Of a stretch of 64,000 nucleotides of DNA, positions 34,181-46,794 are shown piece by piece. How positions within the stretch are numbered: position 1 is the stretch's first letter; each line of letters begins with the position of its first letter. A program made the position numbers and the translations under genes. Source of the stretch: Agrypnia vestita. Taxonomy: Eukaryota; Arthropoda; Insecta; Trichoptera; Phryganeidae. Location: positions 434,001 to 498,000 of the forward strand of contig JADDOH010000297.1 in assembly GCA_016648135.1 (NCBI GenBank), in the 5' to 3' direction. A model generated the notes under the pieces. It was not told the origin of the DNA and made no database searches. It saw only the letters and a list, made by a program, of their open reading frames with translations.

Positions 34181-34304
34181 AAACACATCATTTTTGACAT
34201 ATAATAAAATATATAATGTTCTTGTACCTATCCTTAGTAGAACATGTAGCAGAACTTTCGAATGATAAACAAAAACCAATATTTAATATTATTAATTGAT
34301 ATGG

Positions 34305-34450
34305 CATTTGCTTTGTGGTGCAACATGATTATTTTAATTTAAACTAATTTGAACTTTGTAATCCACACACTATTCAACACTATTATAGTTTCGAGAGGAG
34401 CAGTCCTTCTCATCATCAGGTGTAATTCGTAACAAAGTTAAATTTAGTTT
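34305..34450 (+). repeat. Dispersed repeat with CTTTGTGGTGCAAC motif, copy 2
   Basis: Same order of words as 2226-2400, including TTTCGAGAGGAGCAG and CTCATCATCAGG. Confidence 0.45.
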
Positions 34451-35324
34451 AAATTAAAAACAAATATTTAATTTTTATTTTATTTTCAATTCTTTTGTTA
34501 GTTATTAGTTATGACGGCGTCGTAAATTATTAATCTAGTATTTTACATTTTATAGTCTTATTCTATTCCTCTTTCTACTTTTATCGTTATGTAAATCACT
34601 AGGTATACAACAATTTTATTAAAAAAATATTTTGGCATTTTGTTACTAAGAATTTTGTGTAAAAATTTAAAAATTTAGGTAGGTATAGTGTAGTGGTTAA
34701 TTCATAATCCCGGTCCCACTATTATTGTCTTGTAGCGTGTCTTAGTAAAAAAACTTTTTTTTGCGATTCTCATATTCCACATTTACAATACTTAAAAAAC
34801 GGAATTTTGTTATGTTTCTGAAAATACGAAAAATCAATACCTTAGATTAGCTACGCAGGCACATTAAGTGAATCTGTAGGTATGTATAAAACAGTGTGAT
34901 ATAATATTTGGCTGAGTAATCTTGAAATGTGACGTAACGAGCCGTAAATCATAATTTACCTGTTTATAAATTGATAGTTTTATAACTGTAGTTTTTTCCC
35001 AATTTAGGAATAGGTACAGATTAATAATGGTCAAACCGATATTTTAACTGGTTATTAATGGTATAATTATTTGAAATTTGTATCCGATTGTATCGATGAT
35101 TGGTAATTGAGATAACTGTTGTATAGCACACTTGATTGACCAGTTAACAATAGGCGTGATGACCGCCGGGCTGTCGGTCGCGAAATGATTTTGATTGGTC
35201 CAAACTGACGCCCGACGTATTCTACGCCAACCACTAGCCAGGATTTAAACCTTTTATAAATCTGTCCAGTGACAGTTGGAAAGCGTGTGTGCCGGTGTCT
35301 TAATCGATGTAAGTTACTGAAATG

Positions 35325-35495
35325 ATAGTTCAATTTTTTGCAAAAAATAAGTCAGAAATATTGAAAAAAATGCAATCTCGATAACTATCAATATTAAGTC
35401 ATTGTTGCTTAAATATTTTCGACTCATTATCAAAGCAGGAATTCACCTATAAAGTTTTTGCTATTAGGTATGAGATTCCCTGTATACCTACTATT
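35325..35495. mobile_element. MITE family A, half copy
   Basis: Begins with CAAAAAATAAGTCAGAAATATTG and ends ATGAGATTCCCTGTATAC. The left half is missing. Confidence 0.65.
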
Positions 35496-35989
35496 TATTG
35501 TAGAGAGTTAAGTATATCTAGGTATATGCAGACTTGCATAGAAGATGTTTTATTGACGCGTATTACCTATATAGCCTTTCGGAATACATATTTATTTTTA
35601 GTAAATGTTTTTTAAAGTACTTCAATATTTATAAAAATTGTATTCGATTAAGTATTTTGTGTGTAAGATATTTTTTGGTTTTACGTAAAAATACGTTTGC
35701 GTAATGGTACCTACATTAAAAATAAATTATAAATAAATAAAAAAAATTCAAGATTTTTTTAAAAATGTTTGATATTTTGATAATTCTTCTATTTATTGAT
35801 TGTTTAAAAGTCCGTAATTACATAACGGGTGTGGGACAATTTCCCGACAGCCAACAATTCGACCGATATTTTTAAGAAAGTTTCACCTGTTTTTCACTTG
35901 TTAAAACCTTCAAAACGATTTTCCATTTAAAATGTAATTCTGAACCTTTTTTTCTCGTGAATAATATATGGTTTTAGTAACTATCTATT

Positions 35990-36725
35990 ATTATAGACGT
36001 CTCATAGAGACGAATCGATTTATATAAGAAATGTGTAAGGAAGTCTTTTTATAGGATGGCCCAGGGCTCATGACCTGTACGAGCGTACGTTTAGTGATTC
36101 ATATGTTCCAAATCTGAAAACCTTTTATACAACTGTTCGAATAATATTTTTTCTTCTGTATGAAGGCTTGAACTTTGTGGTGACATTATTATTAAAATAA
36201 AACCCAAATCACTTTGTTTTCACCACTTTATTAGATTAAACAATCTAAATGTTTCGGGAACAATGTTCCCTTCTTTAGGATTATTGTGTACTAAAAATTT
36301 TTCAAAAGTTAAACCAAGCAAAAGTGTTACGGTGAAGGGGTGGGTGAGGGGGTTGGTGAGGGGAGGGGGGGGGTTCGAGGTGTTAATTATTATGGGTCAT
36401 CTGGAGAATATGCAATGTTAAGTGGAAAAATATTCAAAACAGGATTATGCAAAAATTTTGTCTGTGTATTTATTATTTTAGAATTAATATTAACGTTTTT
36501 CCTAATTTCAAGTTTTATATAGTTGAAGGGACTATGCTAGCGACATCTGCGGTCCTTCTCATGAAATAGTATACATATATTTCGCAGCTGGTAATAAATT
36601 GCATTGTGTAGAGTGATCACTTAAGCCAGCTCATACACGTCGTAAGCCCTGGGCCATCCTATAAAAAGACTTCCTTACGCGTTTCTCACATAAATAACTT
36701 TGTTTCTGCGATGATTCTATAAATT
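35990..36725. mobile_element. MITE family B copy with long inverted arms
   Basis: The left arm TAGACGTCTCATAGAGACGAA continues through GGAAGTCTTTTTATAGGATGGCCCAGGGCT. The right arm is its inverted copy, with AGCCCTGGGCCATCCTATAAAAAGACTTCC and TTTGTTTCTGCGATGATTCTATAA. The middle holds a further repeat at 36174-36300 and a G-rich block. Confidence 0.7.
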
Positions 36726-36894
36726 ATCTTGATTGATAATTATTATGCCTCTGTTGACAAATTACAGTAATTGTATTCTCAAAATAATATATAATATTAT
36801 ACCTATATATAAAAATATTATATCTATTATTCGTAAAACGACACGATTCCAGCAATTATGTACATGGAGTGGATTTTTCGAAATTGCCCTTTCG

Positions 36895-37080
36895 TATGCA
36901 GGGTGTTCTGAATATTCCGGTTCAAGGTTTTAATCATTTTATTTGACTAACGTGTATTAAAGAGAATGAATTTATAATATTCGATAATTACCAAGATTAA
37001 AATACATAACACAAGTCAGAAATATTGAAAAAAATTCCAACTTTCAGTCGCTAATCTCCATAACCAATGTTTTTGAAATT
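36895..37080. mobile_element. MITE family A, fragment
   Basis: CAGGGTGTTCTGAATATTCC then TTTTAATCATTTTATTTGACTA and AAGTCAGAAATATTG match internal family A words. Confidence 0.55.
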
Positions 37081-37099
37081 GTTTTCCCATATATACCCA

Positions 37100-37505
37100 A
37101 TATAATTAAGAGATTTAATAGAGAAAATATAATCCTATTTTATTCGCGTGGGTAATCTCGCGCGCATGGCAAAGGTTGAATACTGCAAGATTACAGGAAT
37201 CGTCAGGCAGATATGAATCCAAGCGCGAGATTAAATCGGTCTAGAATTAATTACCCTTTGATTTAGACGGATTAAGAAATTCAATAATATTATTTTATGC
37301 AAAATCATCGTCACCATCAGAAGCCCTACCATCCGGGACGAGTCTTGGCCGCCCTCTCTTTCACATCGTCACCCCCAGACGGCGACAGCACACCACCACC
37401 ACACCACCACCACACCACGGAGTTATCTGCTCGATCAAGCCACTTTCCTACAACTGCGATCACTGAACAAAACTTTCTTAGCGCATTCTTGGTCTTCTAA
37501 ATACA
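37100..37505. other. Stretch with low-complexity His/Pro codon run, no supported gene
   Basis: A 67-codon plus-strand frame (37297-37500) encodes a PPPHHHH run from CACCAC repeats. It has no family resemblance I can name and no splice context that supports it, so it is left as unassigned sequence. Confidence 0.35.
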
Positions 37506-37509
37506 TATA

Positions 37510-37800
37510 TCATAAGATAATTTATAGAAGTCTCACAGAGATGAAGCTATTTATGTCAGAAACGTGTATGGAAGTCTTTTATATTATGGTCCAGGGCTTG
37601 CAACCTGTGGGCGCTGGCTTAGGTGATCACTCTACACAAAGCAACGCTCACAATTTCCAGTAAGAACATCCACACATGATCAAATTTTTTAGTGTTATAT
37701 ATATGTTTCAAATTGATTCCATATATATGAAGAGACTATGCTAGAGACAGCTGTAGTCTTTCTCATGATAGCATACATAGATTTCGCAGCTGGTAATGAT
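37510..37800. mobile_element. MITE family B, left-arm copy
   Basis: ATAGAAGTCTCACAGAGATGA, then GGAAGTCTTTTATATTATGG, then GATCACTCTACACAA. It ends with ATTTCGCAGCTGGTAATGAT as at 36578. Confidence 0.65.
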
Positions 37801-38429
37801 AACCCTATATTTTTAATGTGGAGTATTCAGTAGTTCTAGCGCCTCAAACAAACGGAGAATAATTTGTTCCTAGAAAGGACGTTGACGTTGGCCATGAATG
37901 CATCGATGATTGAAACACAGTCAACGATGAAATTGCTGGTACAAAATTGGAGAAAATGCAAGTACTATAGGTATACTTGGGTTAAATATAAATAAATATA
38001 AAAAACAATAGATGGGATCTTTCTGTTGAAATCAAATTCCGCATGGAGCAAGCACGTGCAAGCTTTATCCGCATGGAAAGTATTGTAGCGAGCTATGTAC
38101 CTACTAAAAGTTTACACACGAAATTGTCTATAGTACAGAGATGTATAAATATATGACGAGATGGCGGAAAATATAAATAATGTAAATAAACTAAATGAAT
38201 TTAAAAATAAATGAAATTTTCTAAAAGTATTATTGCATTATAGATTATGGGAAGTAAATATTTTTATTTATTTATTTATACAGTACATACATAATAATGT
38301 ATTTTATCTATGTTGTTACATTTTAATGACATTATACTACTCCCTATAATATGAGCCAATATCTCGAGCTTAAGGGAAGAGTATTTCCAAGCCAAATTAT
38401 AGTACAAAAGCAGAAACTATTTAGAAGCA

Positions 38430-38967
38430 GTAATTTTTTTAAATTTTTATTTTTTTTTATTATTTTTTTTTTATTTTATTTGGGAAACATACAGTACAAT
38501 TTTAATTTTTTTTATATAATGTCAAAAAAATATTTGTGAATATAACCAGTAAAGATTCCTCGAAGCTGGTAATAAAAAATAAAAAAACTTAATAAAAAAC
38601 AATGATAAAGAATATGTGATAAATAATAAATATGTCAAAGATTTAAATTATGATAATGCATAAAATGGGAGGGGTGGGGAGAGGGAGGGTATGGTATTCA
38701 ATTAAAGAAGTATCAAATCAATAGTCATAAATGAGATTACGGAGTTTCATTTTAAATAAACGCAAATTGTCAGTAAAAATGTCTAGATTATTTGTAGAAT
38801 TTAACATATTGTATTTTGAGGTGCAACGAATTACAAAGCAGTTTTTTAAGTAATTAGTCCTACCAAAGTTTGCGTAAAATAAATTATTTGAACGCGTTGA
38901 GTATGTAGGACAACTTAAAACTATTTGCTCTAATAAATAGGGCGAATCAACCAAGTTATTCAAGATT
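38430..38967 (-). repeat. LINE (Jockey-like), second copy, 3' end only
   Basis: The last ~80 codons (38718-38963) match the C terminus of the copy at 26403-26700 almost residue for residue, ending KLRNLIYDY. The 3' UTR G-rich block (38665-38690) and GGGAAACATACAGTACAATTTT word are shared. It is 5'-truncated at about 38967. Confidence 0.85.
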
Positions 38968-38989
38968 TTTATTATGCAAAAACTATTTG

Positions 38990-40100
38990 AGACATGTGAG
39001 CAATGTTACGATACATCGTTGTCCAAAATCAAGGATTTGACTTTTTTCTAAAGCTGTTCGTATTTCGGAATGTTTCTTTCTTGAAATTTGTTTTGCGACA
39101 ACAATGTATTGTATCATTTAAGGGGGAAAACCTACCTACGAAGCGCGAAAAAGGATGATTTTTGTGAAGTTTTTAAGAAAACCTATATAAATTATGGTAT
39201 TTGTATCATTTCAACATGAACACACATACATTTAAGAATATGACAATTATTTTTATTAAAAAATATTCAACATTGGCGGAAAATTCTTGGGTTTTGTCAG
39301 CTGCCGAAAAAAGGTCCTCCGCGGTGACTACTCCCATTTCACCTGTAATCATAAGAATAAAAAAAAAAAAGATTATCAAAATTGACACTATAATTTAGTC
39401 TTCGACGTAGGATATTTTGAAAATATAGATTTGAAACAAAATAGCGGGCGTTTGAATTTAAAATAACGTTTTTTAGGGAAAAATTCGGGTTTATTATGCC
39501 GACAAAAAAAAAACTAAGTCACTTAAAAAAATCCTACAACAAAGAATAGCTAATTATATATAGAATAACCACTAGAAATTTCAAATTGATCGGTTTAAAT
39601 TGATGGTTTCAGAGATATTTTGGTCACCGATTTTCAAATGGTTTTGAGTAAAACACTTTTGAATACTGAACAATGAATAAATCGCGAAATTTTTCAACTT
39701 ATATAAAATCATCGATTCTACAGTCCATAATATAAGTCCTCCACCTTGCTTAGAATTCCCATATCATCGAGCACTCTTCACAAACAATAGAAACAGGTCT
39801 AACTTTTCTATCATGAAAGAGCTCGATTGGCAGCTAAAATTTTCACTAGACATTTTTAAGACCTCAATCAAGCTTTAAGAAAATACAAAAATTTAAAAAT
39901 CGATTTTTTTAAATGTCTATTTAGGTATTCCCCCTTAACTCCCAAGTATGTATAGTGATGTTGTGCCATGGTGGTTATTATAAATACATATGTATTAATA
40001 ATGAAATATAGAATGTAGTTAAGAATTTTAGACTGTAAAATATGAAATCTTTGTTGATATACAATATGTCATAATAACTGCCTTAAGAAATTAATAAAAG
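38990..40100. other. AT-rich stretch without recognised gene
   Basis: No coding sequence. Several conserved-looking words such as CCCCCTTAA are too short to assign. Confidence 0.35.
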
Positions 40101-40109
40101 AAATGTTGA

Positions 40110-40985
40110 TTGAATTTGTCGGATTCTTTGCCCACAAAGTCAAAAAATAATATATAAACTGGACGACGCTCCACTCGCTAAAGTCAATTCAATAAGTGAT
40201 CTGGGTGTCATGCTAGATTCTAAGCTCACTTTTAGAAACCACTTTAGTAATATTAATAAAAAAGCATATACTTTGTTGGGATTTATAACCAAAATTACTT
40301 ACGACTTTAAAAACCTTCAAAGTCTAAAAATTCTCTATACATCACTAGCACGAAGTATCTTGGAATATTTGTCGGTTATTTGGTCACCTTATTATACAAC
40401 ACATGTTGCGAGAATCGAAAGAGTGCAGAAAAGTTTCTACGTATTTTTTCCTACAAAGCTGGTCAACACAGTAACCTTCACAGTTACGAGGATCGACTCG
40501 CCTTTTTCAAGATGCACAAACTTAAGCCCCGACGGAAAATATCCGATCTCGTTGTGCTCCATGAGATTCTTAGTGGAGCTATTGATTCTCTTTCTTTATC
40601 TGACATAAATTTTAAACCCTGTATAAGAAACCCGGATTTCTTTAGAATAAGCCAGCACTCTTATAATGTTGGTTATTTTTCTCCCATCACAAGAATGCGT
40701 CGTACTTAAAATACATATTGCGCTGACCGTAATGTCAATGTTGATATTTTTCCAGACATCCTATCATCAATCAAAATGTCACTCCTACACAACATCTATT
40801 TTCTTGACGATAACCTAAACCCATAGAAAATATTAACCAATTATTTAGTTACATATTCACATTACACTAATTTTATAAAATATACATATGAGTGGGTTAG
40901 TGGGTAAAGTCTTAATTAATAATGTAATATTATCTATGTATTATGTACCCATTATTCTGTTAGTGTCTCTAATAAAAATAAAAAT
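40110..40985 (+). repeat. LINE copy 2 (same family as 21150-23350)
   Basis: Aligns with copy 1 across its whole length without the mariner, which gives the pre-insertion sequence. The reverse transcriptase C-terminal frame runs at 40210-40430, then shifts by one base and continues at 40380-40709. The 3' end is GTTAGTGTCTCTAATAAAAATAAAAA. Confidence 0.85.
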
Positions 40986-41212
40986 TGCATAATTATTTTA
41001 GAATCTGTTCGGTGAAGACACAGAAATGTGTTGTATAGATTCATATACGATTTTAAAGAGTTGATATGTTAATATTAAATATATCGGTGTCATTGAAGTG
41101 ATCATTTTGTACCTTGCATGTTCGCTGGATAAACGAATTCTGTGCATAATATGAATTATGCACGCATTTATGGATTATGATGCATTTATGGTTTATTCAG
41201 GAAAGTATCGGA

Positions 41213-41533
41213 TTATGCAGGTGAAAATGATTGGAAGTAACTTGAAAGTAGATCCACTACCCTTTTTAAAACTAAAGGAGAGACAAAATAAAGTGCATTG
41301 CTTTGCATTATGTGTCTTGGGTCATAATATATTTTTACCTGTCGCATATAACTTATGTTATCACCAAGATTCATCTTTGAATACTTTTCTTTGTGTATTT
41401 CCCCCACACTTACACGGTCTTGGTAACAATGTAATTCTGATACGAAAGCTGATAACTTATTTTCGGTTTTTTTATCTTTGTACGTGACCGATCGTATCAG
41501 GTAATCTTTAGTACGTGAAGACAGAGACCGCAA
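41213..41533 (-). other. Unrecognised open frame of about 106 codons
   Basis: An open minus-strand frame without ATG at its start encodes a polar sequence including SVTYKDKKTENKLSAFVSEL and QVKIYYDPRH. There are no recognisable motifs and no clear splice sites. It could be a transposon-derived remnant or chance; the opposite strand is also open over much of it. Confidence 0.2.
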
Positions 41534-41689
41534 TCAGCTGCTGCGCGATTTAGTTTTCCATTTTATAGAGCTTATTTGATACGAAGATAATAATACCATT
41601 TACATCTTAATACGTATTCAATTGCGTCTATTGTTAAGGTTGAATGAATACAAATTAAAAGACAGGGGTGATACATTTTTTAAAATAAA

Positions 41690-42520
41690 ACATTACTATT
41701 GACAATAATAAAAAAGATAATAGTCAAAAAAATCTATACATACATAACGTTGTCTGCCTCTAAAACACATCTCGAATTCGCGGATGATTTTGAGATTATT
41801 GCAAGAACTCGTAAAAACCTACAAAATGCTCCATGTAGATGTATCAAAATTAGTAGTAATGGTCAACAAAAGATGAGAATGTTTCCTTCAGATGATTTGT
41901 TTACAATTTTTCACGTTCTTGATCTGAAGCAATTATACATTAAAACCATACTTACAAAATTTTAAAAGGAAAAAGCTGCACAAAATAGAACTCTACAAAC
42001 ACCTTGCACAAGGCAAACAAGAAAAAATAATTTTGTTGTGTCCGACATGAAAACCTCTTTTGGGTAAAGACACTATTTTATTTCCCCTCGTGTCTTCAAT
42101 AAGTTATCTAACGAAATTAAGGCAATGTTAAACGAAGCCATTTTAAAAATAAAATGGCTAAAAAATTCAGGAACAAAGTATGCTGAGGAGGTGATCCACC
42201 CATTAACCAATAGTTTATATTTTCTACTCTTTTGTATTTTATATTTTACAGTCTTTTTTATTATCTCTTTTTACTATATTGTATAATTTTATCCTATTTT
42301 TTTATTTCATTTCTTTTATATATTTCTATATTTTTTGATATATTTATGTTTATAAATATACATTATATATATATTTATTTTATATTGTTTTTATATAGTT
42401 TCGTTTTACATTATTAAAATAATGAATTGTTAATTATAACTGCCCCAGAACGGATTTAACCTAGTTGGGCGTTATAAGCTTAGGTAAAAAAGTATAATAA
42501 TAATAATAAATATAAATTGT
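41690..42520 (+). repeat. LINE 3' remnant with (TAA)n tail
   Basis: Frames at 41940-42130 spell decayed LFYFPS and KLSNEIK-like pieces of a reverse transcriptase C terminus. A very T-rich 3' region follows, ending GGGCGTTATAAGCTTAGGTA and an (ATA)n tail at 42490-42512. Confidence 0.45.
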
Positions 42521-42939
42521 GATACTATGAAATAAATAAATGGTAAAACCGATATTTTGACCGGTCGCACATGGAACAGTTATTTGAGATTTGTAACTGA
42601 TTGTGTCGGTGATTGGTAACTGAGACATAATTGTTGTTAAGTACCGATGATTGCTCGCCGAACGGGGAAAAAACTTGTATTTTTCGTTATTTTACAGATT
42701 AGTACTATATGTCTTCGCCAATACATTAAATACTGTACTGAAATCCTATCCGTGTTAATTTCCTAGTTCTATGTGAATGAATATAGCACAAGTATTAAGG
42801 GACGCGTTGTTTTTTATTAATAAGGCACTAAAATGCAAGAGTATTTTGTAGTTTTTAGTATGAAAATGGCTAACTTACGTGAGGTACCGGCGCGGCGTGT
42901 AGTAGTGTTTAAAAAATAAGCGAAAAGATGCGTAAAATT

Positions 42940-43320
42940 GCACATAAAGAGCAAAAAACTAACCCATAAAAAACAATTTTTATTATACTCCCTTTCTCAT
43001 TGAATCAGGTTTCGTGCCTATACACGCTTCGGGCTAATTGCTCATTTGTATTGATTCCAATTTGAAAAAACCATTAAAATTTTGAAAAATCCAAAATTAT
43101 ACTAAATATATAAAGAAAATTAAACTAAAATTTGTTAGATCATTTTTATCGTCGCCACGAGTTTGCCTGCAAAGTTTCAGCTCGATTGGATCACGGGAAA
43201 AGGGTTAAAAATCGATCCAAAGTTTTTTCGTCAGACAAGCAAGCATGCAAGCAGACGCCACAAGTTAAAAGAAAAGGAGTAAAAAGGCTATATACACTTT
43301 TTACCTTCTATCTTAAAATG
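42940..43320 (-). repeat. Dispersed repeat family C, inverted copy
   Basis: The minus strand matches 16557-16870: TTTTAACCCTTTTCCCGTGA, then ATCGAGCTGAAACTTTGCAGG, then GTGGCGACGATAAAAATGAT. The plus-strand open frame here is incidental. Confidence 0.65.
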
Positions 43321-43869
43321 AACATTCTGGTACTTAGTGCTTTATTAATTTACAGTATTCAAATACGAAATTCAAAAACCATTTTTTCGTTTTCAAAAGT
43401 CCCTTTTTGTAAAAGCCTTATAAGAGATGTTGCCCAAAAAATTTCCTTCCTGGACACGAACCGTAAAGATTGGCAATAAAAGCAGGAATTACAGCCTAAG
43501 CGAGCCTTTCGATGTGCCAGTCATAAATTGATTTTATGTGGAAAAAAACATTGTTTGATGACCTAATTAAGGTGATAAAGTGTGTTTTTAAAATGAAAGC
43601 CTATAATTAAATATAAGGCAAATGTATTGATTTTCAATATGGCAGTGAGTTTATAACACTGGATTGCATCACGGTTCCTAATATAATGGGCCCAAGTTTA
43701 GCCGCCCGCGCCGTGGCTGGGGATGGTGAATTTAGAAATAGCGTTTACGTGAACGTACCGGTTAATAAAAGCCTTAATGTTCAGCGCAGCCTAAAGCGGA
43801 ATAAAGGTTAACAAAATGTCTGCAGTAGGGGTGGTTCTCAAAGTATTTTACATTTAATATTATTGATAT

Positions 43870-44290
43870 TGAAATGTGAAAAGTGAAATAGATAGGAGAA
43901 TCGGAGTGTCAACCGACGTATTACTTTCTCTATATTGTGCGGTGACAAGAACATCAAATGTGTCAGAGATGAGTTTTTTAAATGCCGACATAAGGTACGG
44001 CATGGAGCCTCTACTCCTACATATTGAGAAATCACAAATGAAGTGGCTTGGACATATGCTAAGAATGCCAGAGGAACAACTACCACGACGTATCCTCTTG
44101 GTGATTCTCCCCAGATTAAGCTGGGAGAAACATCAGCGAAAAGTGCTGGAAGACAGGATGGCTTTTGACTGGTTAACAAGGGAATATGGAAGCATCTTGT
44201 TCCCAAGCATTGGGTCCCCGACCTTACTAGGACAAGAGGATAAAGAAGAAGAAGATGGTGATGATTTAGAAATGACGACTTTATAAAGAA
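43870..44290 (+). repeat. RTE-like LINE fragment
   Basis: The plus strand encodes SEIDRRIGVSTDV, then RYGMEPLLLHIEKSQMKWLGHMLRMPEEQLPRRIL, with the W.GH..RM..E..PR spacing of RTE-like C-terminal regions. The upstream RT core is absent. Confidence 0.7.
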
Positions 44291-44389
44291 ATTGTAACAT
44301 GCTTGTCTTCGGTCGCGGAATAATAAGGATGATAGGAGGGATTGAAGGGGACGGCGCATTGAATGCGATAATTTGAAATGAAAACATTT

Positions 44390-44540
44390 CAAATGAAGTT
44401 TTCTAGAAGACTAGTAGTACACGAAGGAGTTCTGGTACCAACATTAGAGTTTGGAAGTGAATCCCGAGGACAGAAGCAGAGGAACGAAAGTAGACTGAAT
44501 GCAGTGAAAATCCATTTAAGATTGAGTAAATATTGCACCA
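44390..44540 (+). repeat. Second small LINE coding remnant
   Basis: Encodes VVHEGVLVPTLEFGSESRGQ and NESRLNAVKIHLRLS, the VPTL.YGSE and ESR.NAVEM.. motifs of a different RTE-like copy, with stops around it. Confidence 0.6.
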
Positions 44541-44982
44541 ATTAGGAAAGAATATAAAACTGATCATTGAGTGGTGAAAGATTAAAAAAATCGACCTGGC
44601 GTGACCAGGTAATGGACGATGCTCATATTAAAAGTCACAAAAATCAACGAGCTTGCACGAGAAGATGTGAATGAGGTGAAAATTGTGTGCCAGGACAGTG
44701 AGTATGGCGCTCCATCCTCTCTGACTACCCCCACGGAGAAACGGCGTGATGGAGTTATTTGATTACGTCTTGAAATGTTTCTACGTGGGTTGGTTTCTCT
44801 TAAGATCTGAGATAGATAAAATAATAGCAAATATTTTAATATAATCTCGGGTGACGATGAGTGTGAATTACGAAATGGCGCTCCAGTCACTTTTAAATAA
44901 ATCGATTTGTGAACTGTAAATAAAAATTTAATTGGTTTTTAAATATTTCGTTAGGATCCCAATGCCGCGACTCCGTGAGGCT

Positions 44983-45857
44983 ATACAGGGTTATTTGGAA
45001 AACATTAATAACCTCGCAGGACTATATTCCTGCTTTAATTATGAGTCGAAAATGTCCTAGCAACCATGACCTAATATCAATAGTTATATTCAATTCAATT
45101 TATTTAATAATATGTACATTACAAACTAAGTGTTCAAGGCATACATATTATGGAAGTATATATCAAAATAAAAAAATTTAATAAATTCAAAATAACATGA
45201 AATCTGGTCAAAGGTGTAGGAGAATCCCGCTTCGGAAAACCCCCTCAGACACATGGAATATATCACTACCCAAAGCGATTTTGTTCAGCATAGCTGTGGC
45301 TCTCCCAACAGGCATAATCATCGGCAGGTTGGTCCTGTATATTGGAATGTGAAACAATCTATGCTGACGATGTCTAATGTAATTATCAGGAACATACAAA
45401 CCAATGCTCTGCATAATTTCAGGATTATCGATCATATCATCATCATAGAGATATGCGACATCGAAGTTTGCATTTTTTTTTCAATATTTCTGACTTATTT
45501 TTTGTAAAACGTTGGACTATCATGACAGTAATTTATATCGAATATGAAAAGTTCATTCTCTTTAATACAAGTCAAATAAAAACCTCTGAATTCTAATTGG
45601 AAAATTAAAGGGTTTTTATCATTTTATTTAACATGTTTTGAAACTAATGAATTTTTCGTAATCAATATAAGTTACTGTAATGATAGTCCAACGTTTTACA
45701 AAAAATAAGTCAGAAATATTTTTAAAAAAATGCAAACTTTGATGTCGCATATTTACATAATTATTGATATTAGGTCATGAAAGCTTGAACATTTTCGATT
45801 TACAATCAAGGTAGGAATATACTCCTGCGAGGTTATTAATGTTTTCCAAATAACCCT
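44983..45857. mobile_element. MITE family A, complete palindromic copy interrupted by a LINE
   Basis: The left end CTATACAGGGTTATTTGGAA and right end TTCCAAATAACCCTGTATAG are perfect inverted copies. Pairing continues through ATTAATAACCTCGCAGGA. Removing the LINE insertion at about 45087-45445 leaves roughly 515 bp, nearly all of it self-complementary. It is flanked by TATA on both sides. Confidence 0.85.
45087..45445 (-). repeat. LINE 3' end inserted in MITE A
   Basis: The minus-strand frame at 45208-45435 encodes YVPDNYIRHRQHRLFHIP, then YRTNLPMIMPVGRATAMLNK, the end of a Jockey-like reverse transcriptase. The 3' UTR runs to an A-rich end at 45087. The uninterrupted MITE sequence can be read at 59640-59665. 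Confidence 0.75.
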
Positions 45858-45879
45858 GTATAGCCTCTAAGAATATTGA

Positions 45880-46115
45880 TTTATTCATTTAACGCCCCCC
45901 TCAGGGTTTTGATATACAATAATACAAAATTAAACAATAACACAAGCCATAGCAGGTGTTAGTAGCAATATGCATAGGTACAACTACCAAGTATTACACA
46001 AAATATCTCCCAAACCAAAATAACAACCGACACCGAGACCATTAAAGCCAGCGCACAAAAACAACCGAGATGTTGGTTGCTACCGAGAAGAAGGAAGGAA
46101 GAAGAAGAACCTTCC
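45880..46115 (-). repeat. LINE 3' end with AACGCCC...GGG tail hairpin
   Basis: Begins (ATTT)n then AACGCCCCCCTCAGGGTTTTGATA, the same arrangement as TTTAACGCCCTTACGGGCTTTTACA at 57985. This is read as the 3' terminus of a minus-strand LINE. It ends near an AGAAGGAAGGAAGAAGAAG tract. Confidence 0.45.
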
Positions 46116-46119
46116 ACAT

Positions 46120-46790
46120 GCGACTTCTTGATATCTAAACTCCACTTTTTTAAGTCCTAATACACGAAGTCTAGTTATCCTTCAAAACACCTTTTGAAAT
46201 AAGTTTTAATTTAGTAATATTGGTGGCAAACTATTTGATTTTAGTGAATAGCTTTTATGGTGTATAGACGTACCACTATAACTTGGCGTGCGAGGGAGGG
46301 CGTCGCTGTCGCGTAACAGAAGTTGTCAGGGTGTAAAATTATTACACAATACATAATGTACAGAATGTCCGGTGACCGGTGTCGTATTAAATACAGAAAT
46401 TTGGTCGGGCAGCACTAAAGAAACCATGCAGTAATGGCGGCCGTTCTATCTGACAAACTATCAGACGGTAATATCGGTCCATTATTCGCTTTTTCAGCTT
46501 CGCAAAACTTTAATACTTCATTGGCAATGGTTCTTGCACCATTCTGGACTGTTTAGGATGTTTTGGACATAATAATTCAGTGTATATTGGTAATCAAGAT
46601 GACACAGCTCGCGCTCAAAGACGAGAATGAACTGAATGACAGGGCGAGGGGTTACCGCCGGGTGCGGGCGGGGCGGGTTTTAGTTCAAAATTCGCCGCAC
46701 GCCAAGTTACGTTGGGCAAGCAATAAGTAGGTCGATTTATATTTATGATGGAAATGGAAATTTTTGGGAAATATTTTATCAAACATAATA
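46120..46790. other. Stretch without recognised gene
   Basis: GC-richer patches at 46270-46330 and 46615-46700 are present, but no exon, repeat partner or RNA could be supported. Confidence 0.35.
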
Positions 46791-46794
46791 ATTT

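Noticed and set aside
37297..37500. His/Pro-rich small protein
   Set aside because: The signal comes from a CACCAC microsatellite; there is no splice, start-context or family support.
43132..43479. 115-codon open frame
   Set aside because: Most of it lies in dispersed repeat family C, whose other copies (16505, 1) are not open.
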